From positions 64,980,966 to 65,044,965 of the forward strand of contig CM042010.1 in NCBI GenBank assembly GCA_023525715.1: a DNA stretch of 64,000 nucleotides, in the 5' to 3' direction. Both the position numbers and the translations under genes were made by a program. This DNA is from Cichorium intybus. Lineage: Eukaryota; Streptophyta; Magnoliopsida; Asterales; Asteraceae. Positions 45,629-58,616 of this stretch are shown one piece after another. Every line of letters starts with the position of its first letter. The stretch's first letter is position 1. The notes under the pieces were generated by a model. The model made no database searches. It was given only the letters and a program-made list of their open reading frames with translations, and was not told the DNA's origin.

Positions 45629-48339
45629 ATGTCGAAAATATGGGGGAATATCGGCGCCTGGGCAGCGGAAGCGGAGCGTGCAGAAGCCGAAGAGAAAGAA
45701 CAAGAGGCCGCTGCGGCGGCGGCAGCCGCGGCTGCTCCACCACAGAGTTATCCGAGCTTGAAAGAGGCGGTGAACACTAACAAAGGGAAGAAAAAGACGA
45801 AGATGACCTTGCAGGAGTTCACGATGGCCGGAGCTGCGGGTATCGGCGGTGGAGGTTCGCGCCGTGACTCGGCTTTCGAGCATAAAGGATTGACTCATGA
45901 CGAGATGATGCGGCTCCCGACCGGGCCGAAAGAGCGGTCTGCAGAGGAAATGCAATACGGGAGGCTAGGCGGTGGTTTCTCATCCTACGGAGGTGGTCGT
46001 TCCGGCGGAGGGCCTAGGATGAGGGACAGAGAGGCGGATGGAGACGGTTCCTGGGGGAATAATCGGAGATCTTACGGTGGATTTGATGATGATCGTAGAG
46101 GTCCTCCGCCTCGGGTTTCGGAATATGATCAACCATCTAGGGCTGACGAGGTTGATAATTGGGCAATGACGAAGAAACCTATGACGCCCTCATACGATGC
46201 TGGTAGTAGACCTAACCGCTACAGTTCTCTTGGTGGAGGCGGCGGCCTTAGCGCAGGAGGAGGAGGAGGGGGGTTTTCTAGGGCTGACGAGATCGACAAT
46301 TGGGCAGTAAATAAGAAACCCGTCCCTCCCGCTAGATCTTCCAACTTCGGTTCTGGTTTTCGTGATTCCGGAGGGCCTGAACCTGACCGTTGGAGTAGAG
46401 GAGTTGTGCCTCGCGACGGCAACCAGGAACGGCTACCAGAACGCCGCCGTCTGGTACTAGATCCACCTAAGGGAGAAAGCTCTCCGACTCAGGCCACGGC
46501 CAAAACCAACAAACCAAATCCTTTCGGGAATGCCAGGCCAAGGGAAGAAATACTAGCCGAGAAAGGTTTGGATTGGAAGAAAGCAGATTTAGAACTCGAA
46601 GCTAAGAGAACCAACAGTCGACCCACAAGCTCTCATTCTAACAGCAGACCAGGGAGTGCACAGTCCGGCCGGTCAGCCGAGGGTTCAGCTTCATTTCAGG
46701 GATTAGAAAAGCCAAGACCTAAAGTGAATCCTTTCGGCGATGCTAAACCTAGGGAAGTTTTACTTCAAGAGAAAGGTGTTGATTATCGGAAGATTGATTT
46801 AGAGATGGAACGCCGTCGACTTAACAGGTTATAATCCTTGTTTCTTTTTTTCATTTGCAAATACTTCTAATGAAACTACCTTCACACTGAAATCGGTATG
46901 CATGTTGCATATCTACTTCTTTCTTCTGAATATCTGTTTTTGTAAGCCATTGGTAAAGCCATTTAAGACTGTATAGCTCTTGTTCATCACAAAAGTCAGA
47001 TGACCACTTGATTCCATCTTCCTCATTATCCCTGATTCTCATTTCTCAATCAACTCAACATGTTTTCCTTCCTATCTTCTTGTTCAAGAACGCTCCAAGT
47101 GTTTCTTATTTTCTTGTTTCTTTTGAGCATGGTTTAATGCTCCAAGTTCTATATTGCTTCTTTATCTGTTTCTTCTTCAGTTATTCACATCAGTCATAAA
47201 ATTTCAGGTCTGAGACAGAAGCAGAGAAGAATTTAAAGGAAGAAATAGATAATTTGAGAAGGGAATTAGAGAAAGAGTCACAGTCACCTTCAAATGCAGA
47301 ATTACAAGAACTGATAATTGAGAAAGAAAGAGAACTGGAACAATTAAGTCATGAACTGGATGATAAACTTCGATTCAGTCAAAAAACAACATTTGAAAGG
47401 CCACCTTCTCGATCTGGTTCCTTTGATGAATCCAGAAGTGTTGACTTTTCAGACAGACCTCAATCCAGAGGTTTTGGTGGTGGAAAAGATCGAGGATTTT
47501 TGGGTAACAGAGATCTTGCCAGGTAATAGCAACCTACTTTTCTCTTTACATTAACCTACTTACATTTTCTTTACACATAATAACATTTCTTTACAATAAT
47601 TGCATTATGTAACAAATGAAGTGTAAGTATGTTGCTATTATAGGTAGAAAATAAAGTTCATTGCTACTTGCTATTATTTGCAAAAAAGAGTAAAGTACAT
47701 TGCCTTTGTGTACAATTTGACCTTTTATTATATACAGCGTCTTTTGTGGTAACAATGTACTTTATTTTTTTACCAATAGCAACATTAAAAGTACATTTAT
47801 TTACACGTAATAGCAATGTACTTACATTAATAGCAATTTGTAACAAGTACATTGCATATATAGGTAGCAAAATACATGTATGTTTATTTATTTGTAAAAA
47901 ACAAAGTACATTGCTTTTATGGGTAAAAAACAAAAGTATGTTGCTGTTCTTTGCAATTTGCCCTGATAATAATTAACCAGTTTTTTGCGTTAAACTTTTG
48001 ATGTACTTGATTTTTTAATGATAATAGCACATTTGCACTATGTAATTCACAATAGCAACATACTTTCATTTTTCTATACACATTATAGCAATGTACTTTC
48101 ATTTCTTTACCAATAATAGCTACATGTAAAAATAAAGTACAATAACTATTTTGGTAGCAAATATTATAGGTAAAAAAAAGTATGTTGCTTTATTGGCAAG
48201 CAATTGTGAAGATAAAGTAGAATGCCCATATTGGTAACATGAGTAAAGTATGTTGCTATTTTTGCAATTTGTGGTGTTAATATTTACAAAGTGTTTGGTG
48301 GTAAATATTTGCAGGCCAAACTCAAGGGAGAGATGGTGA
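45629..48339 (+). CDS. eIF4B: Eukaryotic translation initiation factor 4B (plant type), 512 aa, three exons
   Basis: eIF4B is an RNA-binding cofactor that stimulates eIF4A helicase and mRNA recruitment in the cytoplasm. Exons: 45629-46827, 47208-47522, 48315-48339; introns begin gttata and gtaata and end ttcag and tgcag, and the joined frame is open for 512 codons plus TGA. It starts MSKIWGNIGAWAAEAERAEA, the plant eIF4B N-terminus. An Ala tract, SYPSLKEAV and a Gly/Arg-rich part follow, with a duplicated RADE(V/I)DNWA..KKP module (about residues 170-235). Two NPFG(N/D)A(R/K)PRE..L.EKG(L/V)D modules follow near 290-320 and 370-395. Exon 2 encodes a charged coiled coil (LKEEIDNLRRELEKE). The C-terminus NSRERW comes from the tiny last exon. 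The length is close to Arabidopsis eIF4B. This is the only intact host gene in the window. Expression was not testable here. Confidence 0.95.
47523..48314 (+). repeat. eIF4B intron 2, packed with degenerate AGTACATTGC words in both orientations
   Basis: The intron is AT-rich and contains many variants of aaagtacattgct and its reverse complement agcaatgtacttt, often next to ggtaaaaa or ttaccaat. Copies lie near 47690, 47750, 47812, 47850, 47905, 47935, 48060, 48092, 48180 and 48250. Short frames inside (47668-47976 and others) are by-products. Confidence 0.65.
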
Positions 48340-48560
48340 TAGAGAGAATGTTGGGGGAGTAGAAAAGAAGAGGGAATAAAATATAAAATTTTGAAGAAGA
48401 AAAAAAGAAAAGAGAGGCTTCTTTCTAACTTTATGGAACAAAGTGTGTTATATTATTATTAGTAGTAGTAAAGAAAGCTTCTATGATTAATTTGGTGAAA
48501 AAGGGCAGGACCTAGACCTAGAGGGAGTTGTCTTATTAATAACTCTTCATTTTAATTGTA
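48340..48560 (+). other. Probable eIF4B 3' UTR
   Basis: AG-rich and then AT-rich sequence follows the stop. No canonical AATAAA was seen at a convincing place; near matches are aataaaat at 48376 and attaataact at about 48535. The end is a guess. Confidence 0.4.
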
Positions 48561-49789
<1,229 letters not shown>

Positions 49790-50039
49790 TCATTTTATAG
49801 GGATATTATAGTAATTTAACAATATGTCTAATTAATTAAAAATCCTAAATAATTATGTTTTCCCTATAATCATGGGATTAAATTATTCACTTTCCATGAT
49901 TATGGAGATTAGGATTTCTGTTACCAAAAATGATTTTTTTTTTATTTTTATTAATTGATTTATATGACTCATTTTTTAACTAAATTTTTATGGTGACGAA
50001 AAATAGAAATATAATTTACCAGAATATTTATTATTTAAC

Positions 50040-51075
50040 CAGAATATTTATAATCATACATGAATAAAACATATTTTTAATCATATATGAATTTAGTTGT
50101 AATCATGAATGAATAAAACACGGTTTAGAGATTAAAATTACAATATAATTCTAATCAGACATGAATAAAATAGATTTCGTAAATATATAGATTATACCAC
50201 AAACAATAATTAAAATACAATAGTTTTGTATTGCTCTATAATCATAAGTGAATAAGTCATGATCTTCTAATCATAAATGAATACACCACAAACAATAATT
50301 AAAATACAATAGTTGTCTACAATCCTATAATCACAAATGAATAAATCATGATATTTTCCTTTGTAGTGTTTGATTGTACTTTAGCACTCCAATAATGCTT
50401 TCCAAAATGATCTTGAATTTCTCTGTACATTGTGAAATACAAAATAAATATCAATAACATTAACTAAATAAAAGATTGAAAAAACATAATAACATTAAGA
50501 ATATCAAGAAAAAATAGAAACTAACAAGCAATCTAATTTACTCATTGATGAATACAAAGTAAAATGAAAAAAATCAATGAGTATTCCTTACGTTGATGAT
50601 TAAAACTCAATTGCAATAGAAATCAACAATAATTTGATCTAATCTTCAATGATTAATTGATATAACAGAAAATCAATAACTTAATCATCAATGATTATCT
50701 AGTGAAACGGAAAAATGACAATTAACATGGTTTATTTATTAATTAGTAACATCTCATGTATCTTTATTTTTTTTCTACAAAATCACTAATGCAATTGTAA
50801 TATAGTTCTTTTCGTTAATGAATAACACTATATTCATAAATGAAAAAAATAGGGATATAACCATCGCAAATGAATATCATATAATCACCAACAAATTACA
50901 TCTATTCATTTATGATTATAATTGTCATCATAAACGAATAACACACAAACTCATATTATATAACATGTTCTATTCATTTATGATTATATATATAATCATC
51001 CATGAATACAACGATTTATATAATCATCGGTAAATGAATATAATATAGTCATCAACGAATTACATCTATTCATAC
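50040..51075. repeat. Degenerate TAATCATNNATGAATA motif array inside the transposon
   Basis: About a dozen variants (ataatcatacatgaata, taatcataaatgaata, and the inverted tattcatttatgatta) lie in both orientations, for example near 50050, 50077, 50098, 50148, 50240, 50267, 50327, 50900, 50945, 50972, 51000 and 51025. Subterminal repeats of this kind are transposase-binding sites in several DNA transposon groups; that role is inferred here. Confidence 0.6.
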
Positions 51076-51739
51076 CATTCTGAATGTCTTGAAATCGAGA
51101 CTTAACCTTATCATGCCGGTTCGATGGTTCAACTGCTTCAACGGGTCGGGCCTGTCCAAAAAATGGGATGACGTCATTATTAAGTCATAACTATTTTTAA
51201 AGTTATAAAAAATTCAAAAAAATACCTAATTTCATAGTTAATCAATGCGATCATACTAAAATCAATAAGCTAAAAAAAACCACCACTAAAACACCAAGTA
51301 GCACTTTAAAACTACAAATTGTCAACGTGAACAATATATGCACAATTAAAATAACTATTAGTTTATTCCACATAGCAAGACAAACGTGAACAACAAGATT
51401 TTTCAATTAGAACTGTTTGTAACTCTGTATACTCTAAATACAGTAGATGTACCTGTTATCAGAAGCTGAGAAACATCATTTTTAAATATTTAATTATGCT
51501 TACAATGTACATGGACAATACATTGTGTAAATGACTAAATGCAAATTAGCAAATGGATAACGAGAATGGGAATCACAAATCCACACAGGAGCAAGTGAGC
51601 AGAAATTGGGAATCGTAACTGTAATTGGAGATGTATTCTCAACTTCTGTAAATATAATCAATATAATTAACTTTCATATTTTTATAATTCACAGAAATTA
51701 GTTTTAAACTTTCAATATTTGCTTTCAATTCATTACCTT

Positions 51740-52090
51740 TCAATGTTCACCGGTGATTGAGGAGCAACAGATCAACGATGGCACACTCGTGCAGCCGTGC
51801 AGTTGTCGCCGGTGGTGGAGGAGCATTCGCCGGGGAGCAGCAACCGCCGGAGCAGCAATCGCCGACAGCAATAATGCAATCGCAAGCACATGTTCGATGG
51901 CAGTGGAATCTAGGTTTAGCGAGTTAGCAACAGATCGAGAGGGTGATGTGGAGATGGTCGATCGGCAAGAATGAGATCGGTGATGATCGGCATTGAAGAA
52001 GAATCACTAAATCGATTTCCTAATTTTGTAATGGTGATGGATGTATGTATGGAGAGGGAGACGGTGATTTAGGGTTATACTTGATTTCCT
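51740..52090. other. GC-richer segment in the transposon, possible captured gene fragment
   Basis: Base composition jumps at about 51750-51990 (gtcgccggtggtggaggag, gccggggagcagcaacc). Read on the minus strand it resembles a first exon and 5' leader (aaccctaaatcaccgtctcc, then ccatcacc repeats). A 73-codon plus frame (51753-51974) has no recognisable domain. It may be host sequence carried by the transposon, as in Pack-type elements. Confidence 0.35.
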
Positions 52091-52272
52091 GATTTAAATC
52101 TTTGACCACGAAAATTGCGAATGAAATTTAATCAGTTTTAAAATAGCTAACTTTAAGGAGACCCATTAGGACGAAAGTACCCTTAAATTGTTTTAATTTT
52201 ACAATTACTATCAAGAAGTTTCGTTTATTTACATAAATAGCCCATTTAAAATTAGCCATAGATCTTGAAAAA

Positions 52273-52332
52273 TAAATGGTCCAGATTCTTTCTCACTTTC
52301 TCAACCTTTTAACCCTCCTCATTTTATCCTAC

Positions 52333-52336
<4 letters not shown>
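52273..52336 (-). repeat. Right terminal inverted repeat
   Basis: Partner of 49730-49789; it ends cctctc directly against the next TA run. Confidence 0.75.
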
Positions 52337-52540
<204 letters not shown>

Positions 52541-52628
52541 ATTTATTAGGGTAACCAACTATTTGATTTGTTCACATTTGGTCACTTTTTTGTGATTTAT
52601 TTGACGTTAAATTATGTAGCTTTTGAGG

Positions 52629-53185
52629 ATATGGAAAATGACTTATAAAGGCAACCAACTATTTGTTTTGTTCACGTTTGATCACTTTCTTTTTTATTCA
52701 TGTTTTATTTGTCATTAAACCATTTATATTGTTTAACATAAATCCTTATGACCAACAATAACAAGTAGTGTCGGTTTAATCACTCAATGCCGTAATACAA
52801 GTGTACGTGGGTTGATTACGTGTAGCAATGTCATTACCCATGAAATTTGTATTCTACCATATTATACAGACACACAACTAGAAAGTATATAATGCCTACA
52901 ATCATGCCACGCTACCGAGTCTAAAAAATAAAATAAAAAACCCCAAGTGTTTTTTAAAGGGAAAAATGAGTTATAAGGGTAATGATACACGTAATCAACT
53001 CAGGTAATAATTGCAGTACGACATTGAGTGATTAACCCGATACTACTTGTTATTGCTGGTCATAAAGATTTAGGTTGAATAATATAAATATTTTAATGAC
53101 AAATAAAGCACGAATAAAAAAGAAAAGTGACCAAACGTGAACAAAACGAATAATTAGTTACCCTTATAAGTCATTTTCTCTACCA
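52629..53185. repeat. Fold-back repeat (arms ~220 bases)
   Basis: The left arm (about 52633-52855: aaaatgacttataaaggcaa...) is the reverse complement of the right arm (about 52970-53183: ...ttataagtcatttt), with roughly one difference per ten bases and ~110 bases between. A partial direct copy of the outer arm lies at 52545-52610. This looks like a fold-back MITE or an inverted duplication; no coding content. Confidence 0.7.
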
Positions 53186-53741
53186 TCAAAAGTCACATAG
53201 ATGCACCTATTTGCCACGTATTATAATTACAAATTCATTTGGTATTAGACCTACAACCTATCCCTAATTCTCCACCCAACATCTTTTTCATGTTGATAGA
53301 CATAGGCTATATTTGGCAGACTAACTGAAAAATTAACTGTTAGCGGGTAGCTAGAAAACTAGCGACTAACTCAAAAACTAGCTGAGCTGAAAAACTAGGT
53401 GATAATAAATGATGTTTGGTAAAAACTAACTGATAAAACTCGATGGAAATCGTAAAATGACATAAAAAGACATGCACAAAATTAATCAAATATTATAAGA
53501 AAAAACATAATACATTAAATTAAATTAAAGTAAATACTAAATAAAAGTTTTTGATTTTAATTTAAATTCATGAAGTTCTTGTGTCTTGTGGCGTGACTCT
53601 CGAAAATGGGAAATCAAATTTGTAGATAAATATTTTATCAGTACGTGTAGTACGTAGTATATTGAATGGTAAATCTGGAATATTTGAAAAAGTTGCTTTA
53701 AAAGTTACTCATAGTAACATTTTAAAACGCTAGCTTATATG
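53186..53741. other. Spacer, possible truncated MITE
   Basis: No gene. At 53310-53450 repeated words such as aaaactagc and aactgataaaac resemble a degraded small transposon, but I cannot define its ends. The Tekay-like insertion begins at 53742. Confidence 0.35.
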
Positions 53742-55196
53742 TGTAACGCCCCAATTTCAAAAATTTTAAAAATTCATTTATTACCAAGGTTCCAATAAAA
53801 TATTTATTCCAAAAAGTAAAACTGTTCAACATATTACTTAAACCAACAGCGGAAACATTTGAAAATACTAATATAGTTCATTAACATAAATCTCTTGTAT
53901 GCGATGCGCTGCCGTCAAGCCTTGCCCTTCCCTTTGTCATTTGAAATACCTGTAATGTTATAAAATCAATGGGTAAGCTTAAAGCTTAGTGAGTCCACAA
54001 ACTACCATACATGTCCACATATTAAACAACCCGTCCTCGAGAACGACCCGACCCGACCCTACCCGCCATACTACAGCTACGGGCGTCCATCATACAACAG
54101 CTATGGACACGGGAAGGTTCTACCCATCATACAATAGCTATGGGTTCCCGATTATGGCCCAACCCATCATACAATAGCTATGGGACGAGACAATAGTCCA
54201 ACTCGTCATACAACAGCTACGAGAGGACACACATCAGTACTGAGCCCAACAATAAATAATCACAGATATAGAGCAAATCATATAACTGTAAATAACATAC
54301 AAGATGCGTAACATGCAACATCATATAGTAAGATGAGGATACTCACCTGATTCGAAACCGTACAGATATACTTTAATATCCCCACTTAGCTCGTCTACAC
54401 ACCTATATCCCACATACACAACATGTCAAGCACTGACTAAACTTCTATAGACTTGCCTAAAGGTCAGTCCCCACGTTTGGTAACCAACACCGGTCGAAAC
54501 TAAGCTTTTGGGTCAAACAGCCGCTCGCCGCGGCGTGGCTTCTTACCCTACGCGTCGCGGCTATCTCTGCATAGCTACGGGGCTTAGCCGAACCCGCGTC
54601 GCTGACATAGCCTGTCCGCGCCGCGGACTCGTATTAATCCAAAGTCTTCTAAGCCCTAAATCAGTTCAGTCATCGGCTAGGGTTTCACTCCATACCCTTC
54701 CTAGGATCAGAAACTACCCTAAGATTACTTCTTTATGGACATGCAAGTCCATGCATGTCCTTGGTCAAAACCCTAAGTGTTACAAGTCATCTAAGACTAC
54801 TAACCAAGGGATAACACCTTAATAAGAGATACAATGAAATATCAGAAGGTAGATCCTCTTACCTCGCTTCTGGAGAACAGAGGAATGCACCTGATTGACT
54901 ACAAGCCTTTCCCCACGTCGTATCTCTTCCTTCAAACCTTCAAAGCCTTGGAACCAAAGAGCCTCTGCTGAAACCAGTCGACTCCACTCTAGAAATTTCC
55001 CAAAAACACAAACCCTAGGGCTGGGACCCTTTATATAGGCGTTTAAATCCGAATTAGGGTTTTCACATTAGCGCCGCACAGCGCCGCGGGTTCTTCCGAG
55101 CCGCGCCGCACGTACAAGTCCTTCGCGATTCCAGATCCTTCCTAAAGCCGTGCCGTGGATTAGTCCGGGCCGCAACTCGGCGGAACGGGTCTTACA
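53742..55196 (-). repeat. 3' LTR of the decayed Tekay-like element
   Basis: 1455 bases. It contains five hairpins with a shared loop (54062-54223), CpG-dense words (about 54525-54620 and 55070-55180) and a sense TATA-like cctatataaaggg (about 55028-55040). A frame at 54508-54822 over the GC-rich part is not a gene. Confidence 0.9.
54062..54223. other. LTR hairpin array with shared loop CATACAAYAGCT
   Basis: Five consecutive hairpins: CCCG...CGGG (54062-54083, loop core CATACTACAGCT), GTCCAT...ATGGAC (54085-54108), ACCCAT...ATGGGT (54122-54145), CCCAT...ATGGG (54163-54184) and CTCGT...ACGAG (54202-54223). The loop is the same 12 bases in four and differs by one in the first; the stems are all different yet paired. 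In sense they lie about 0.8 kb downstream of the TATA-like word, so they should be in the transcript. Confidence 0.85.
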
Positions 55197-55738
55197 ATTC
55201 TCCCCCACTTAATTGGATTTCGTCCCCGAAATCCGCGCCGGTAAACAACTCTGGGTAATGCCTTCGCATTTCCTCCTCCGGTTCCCAAGTCCACTCGGAC
55301 CCTTTACGATGCTGCCACTGCACCTTAACTAATCCTATTGTTTTATTTCGTAAAGTCTTTATCTTCCTTTCAATGATGGCAATTGGTCGCTCCACATAAT
55401 TTAGGCGTTCGTCTAATTGAATATCCTCCAAAGACACTATTGTAGATTCCTCAGTAACGCACTTCCTGAGTTGCGAAACGTGGAACGTGTCGTGAATCTG
55501 GCTAAGCTGCTCGGGCAGCTCCAACCGGTAAGCTACCTTACCTACTCGGGCATTGATTCGATAAGGTCCAATGTACCTAGGGCCAAGCTTTTCCTCGCTT
55601 CCTAAAACGAATGACTCCCTTCCAAGGTGACACCTTAAGAAGAACATAATCCCCAACTTGAAACTCGAGATCGGACCGTCGCCGATCTGCATAACTTTTC
55701 TGTCGACTCTGAGTCGTTAACAACCTCTCCCGAACCTT
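55197..55738 (-). pseudogene. Integrase C-terminus and chromodomain (decayed Tekay-like element)
   Basis: The minus frame 55192-55692 shows GPYRINARVGKVAYRLELP (the GPY/F module), DTFHVSQLRK and LVKVQWQHRKGSEWTWEPEEE (chromodomain). The frame differs from the upstream pol frame, so a stop and frameshift near 55700-55740 separate them. Confidence 0.88.
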
Positions 55739-58548
55739 CTAAATTAGCTCGGTAGTCCTGAGTACCACCTTAGTACTACCCAATACCTGCTGGCCAATCT
55801 CGCCCCAGCAAATAGGAGTCCGACATTTCCTTCCATACAACATCTCGAAGGGAGCCCTGCCAATGCTCGCGTGATAACTGTTATTATAGGAAAACTCAGC
55901 TAGAGGGAGATGGGAATCCCAACTCCTGCCAAAATCGATAACGCATGACCTAAGCATATCCTCCAGTGTTTGAATCGTCCTTTCACTCTGCCCATCCGTC
56001 TGAGGATGATATGCTGTGCTGAAATGAAGGCGAGTGCCTAATTCCTCATGAAACTTCTTCCAAAATCTAGACGTAAATCGAACATCCTGGTCGGATATCA
56101 CCGAGACCGGTATACCATGCCGAGAGATAATCTCATGTACGTAGACCTTAGCCAATTCCTTTGCAGAGAAGGTCTCTTGGATGGGGAGGAAATGAGCACT
56201 TTTAGTAAACCTATCCACGATAACCCAAATGGTGTCCATATGTCGAGGGGTTCTTGGCAACTTCGTGATGAAATCCATTGTGATATGCTCCCATTTCCAT
56301 TCTGGGATCTCAAGAGGCTGCAATCTACCATGAGGCCGTTGGTGCTCGGCCTTGACCCTACGACAGGTCATGCATCTTTCGACAAACCAAGCTACTTCCC
56401 CCTTCATGCCTGGCCACCAATAATATTCGCGCAGATCCCTATACATTTTAGTTGCTCCAGGGTGGATAGAGAACTTGGATTTATGTGCCTCCTCTAATAG
56501 GGTTTGACGAACCCCGCCCAGCTTCGGTACCCAAATTCTCTCATGGCAAGTTAACAAATCTCTACTATCTTTGACCATAGCTGCCAACTGACCCACAATT
56601 CTTTCACCTTTTTGATTTTCGCTCTTGCTTGCTTCCACCTGAGCCTTCCTTATCAGCTCAAGCAGCGGTGTCGCAATTGTGATCCATAGACAAACGCCCC
56701 GAAGGGGTGTACCTGAAGTCTTACGGCTTAATGCATCCGCTACCACATTGGCCTTTCCAGGGTGATAGTGTATCTCACAATCATAGTCTTTCAATACATC
56801 TAACCATCTCCTCTGTCTCATATTGAGATTGGCCTGATCCATCAGATACTTCAAACTCTTGTGGTCAGTATAGATGGTACACTTCACTCCATACAAGTAG
56901 TGTCTCCAAATCTTGAGAGCGAAAACCACCGCTCCCAATTCCAAATCATGAGTAGGATAGTTAGCCTCATGGGGCTTCAACTGTCGCGAGGCGTAAGCAA
57001 TCACCCTGCCTCGTTGCATCAAGACTGCCCCCAATCCCGAGATAGATGCATCGCAATAAACTACCATATCCTCCATGCCTTCAGGCAAGGTTAAAACTGG
57101 AGCTTCACACAATTTCCGCCGCAAAGTCTCAAAAGCCTGCTGCTGCTCCTCACCCCACCGAAAAGCAGCGTTTTTCTTAGTTAGCCGAGTCAAAGGTACC
57201 ACAACCTTTGAGAAGTCTTGGATGAAACGACGATAATAACCAGCCAGACCCAAGAAACTTCTAATCTCTAAGGGAGTCTTCAGAACCTCCCACCGCATCA
57301 CGGCCTCCACCTTAGCCGGGTCTACCATGATTCCTTGCTCGTTGACAATGTGACCCAAAAACTGAACCTCCCGCAGCCAAAAGTCACACTTGGATAATTT
57401 TGCATACAACTTCTCCTTCCTTAAGGTCTCCAATACTTCCCTTAAATGCTGTTCGTGTTGCTCCCTGCTCCAAGAGTAAACTAAGATATTGTCGATGAAA
57501 ACTATAACCGACCGATCCAACATCGGTCGACACACCCGGTTCATTAAGTCCATAAAAGCTGCAGGGGCATTGGTCAGTCCAAACGGCATCACTACAAAGT
57601 AGAAGTGGCCGTACCTCGTCCGAAAGGCCGTTTTCGGGATGTCTTCCTCCCGTACTCGCATTCGATGGTATCCTGACCGCAAATCAATTTTTGAAAACCA
57701 CGAAGCGCCCTGCAGTTGATCGAATAAGTCGTCGATGCGAGGTAATGGATATCGATTCTTCACTGTAAGCTTGTTCAGCTCACGATAATCTATGCACATC
57801 CTATTGGAACCATCCTTCTTCTTAACAAATAAAATAGGCGCTCCCCACGGTAAGCAACTGGGTCGAATAAATCCCTTATCCAGTAACTCCCGAAGTTGAA
57901 TAGACAACTCCAGCATCTCTAGAGGCGCAAGACGATACGGTGCTTTAGCTATTGGAGCCGCACCGGGAGTTAAGTCGATCTTAAATTCCACCTGTCTCTC
58001 TGGCGGTACGCCAGGCAGGTCCTCAGGAAAAACATCAGGAAAATCCCGAACCACCGGTATATCACCTGCTTTCTGCTGTGGCTTCTTTTCTCGCGCGTCT
58101 AATACATAAGCCACAAATCCCGAACCTCCATGTTGAAAATGTCTGCGTGCCCTAGCAGCTGAACAGAAAACTGCACCTCGATTCTTTCTCTCGCCCTGCA
58201 CAACCAGCTCTCCCCCACTTGGGGTTTGAATCCACACTCGTTTGTTCTTACAATCAATCCATGATTCATGCTGACCCAACCAATCCATACCGATGATGAC
58301 TCGAGAGTCACTCAACGGTATAGGGATGAGATCGATCGGAAACTTTATTCCTTGAATCACTACTTCACATCCCCGATAAACACTAGTAGCTTGCACGGTT
58401 TTATCATCCGCAATTTCTACTTCTAACGGCCGATGAAGAGTTCCTAAAGCAATATCGAAACCCTTTCCCAACACGGCAGACATAAAAGAATGCCTAGCAC
58501 CCGAATCAAATAGTACAAAGGTAGGCGTAGTGTTGACTAAGAAAGTTC
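55739..58548 (-). pseudogene. Protease, RT, RNase H and integrase (decayed Tekay-like element)
   Basis: A 914-codon open part on the minus strand, with the protease site LFDSGARHSFM just upstream (about 58480-58520). RT has YPLPRIDDLFDQLQ and PFGLTNAPA, but the catalytic motif reads FIDNIL (near 57490) where FIDDIL is needed, so the polymerase would be inactive. RNase H (YCDASISGLG, TDHKSLKY, ADALSR) and integrase (SIHPGATKMYRDL, CMTCRRVKAEH, YHPQTDGQSERT) follow. It ends at a premature stop before the chromodomain. Confidence 0.9.
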
Positions 58549-58616
58549 CTAATCAAAGCATAATAGACACATTAAGTACACACACCACAAACACGAGGCA
58601 AGTAAAGAAAGAGTAC
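58549..58616 (-). other. Possible 68-base intron between gag and protease
   Basis: On the minus strand the gag tail (AEEAQDALDVVT) and the protease lead (TFLVNTTPTFVLFDSG) are separated by 68 bases starting gtactctttc and ending tttgattag. Removing them restores the usual spacing, with a TGA where Gly (GGA) is expected, one base change from an intact joint. The young relative at 11883 has no such insert. Confidence 0.4.

Noticed and set aside
53310..53450. hAT-type MITE
   Set aside because: Repeated aaaactagc words are suggestive, but no matching terminal repeats or target duplication could be identified.
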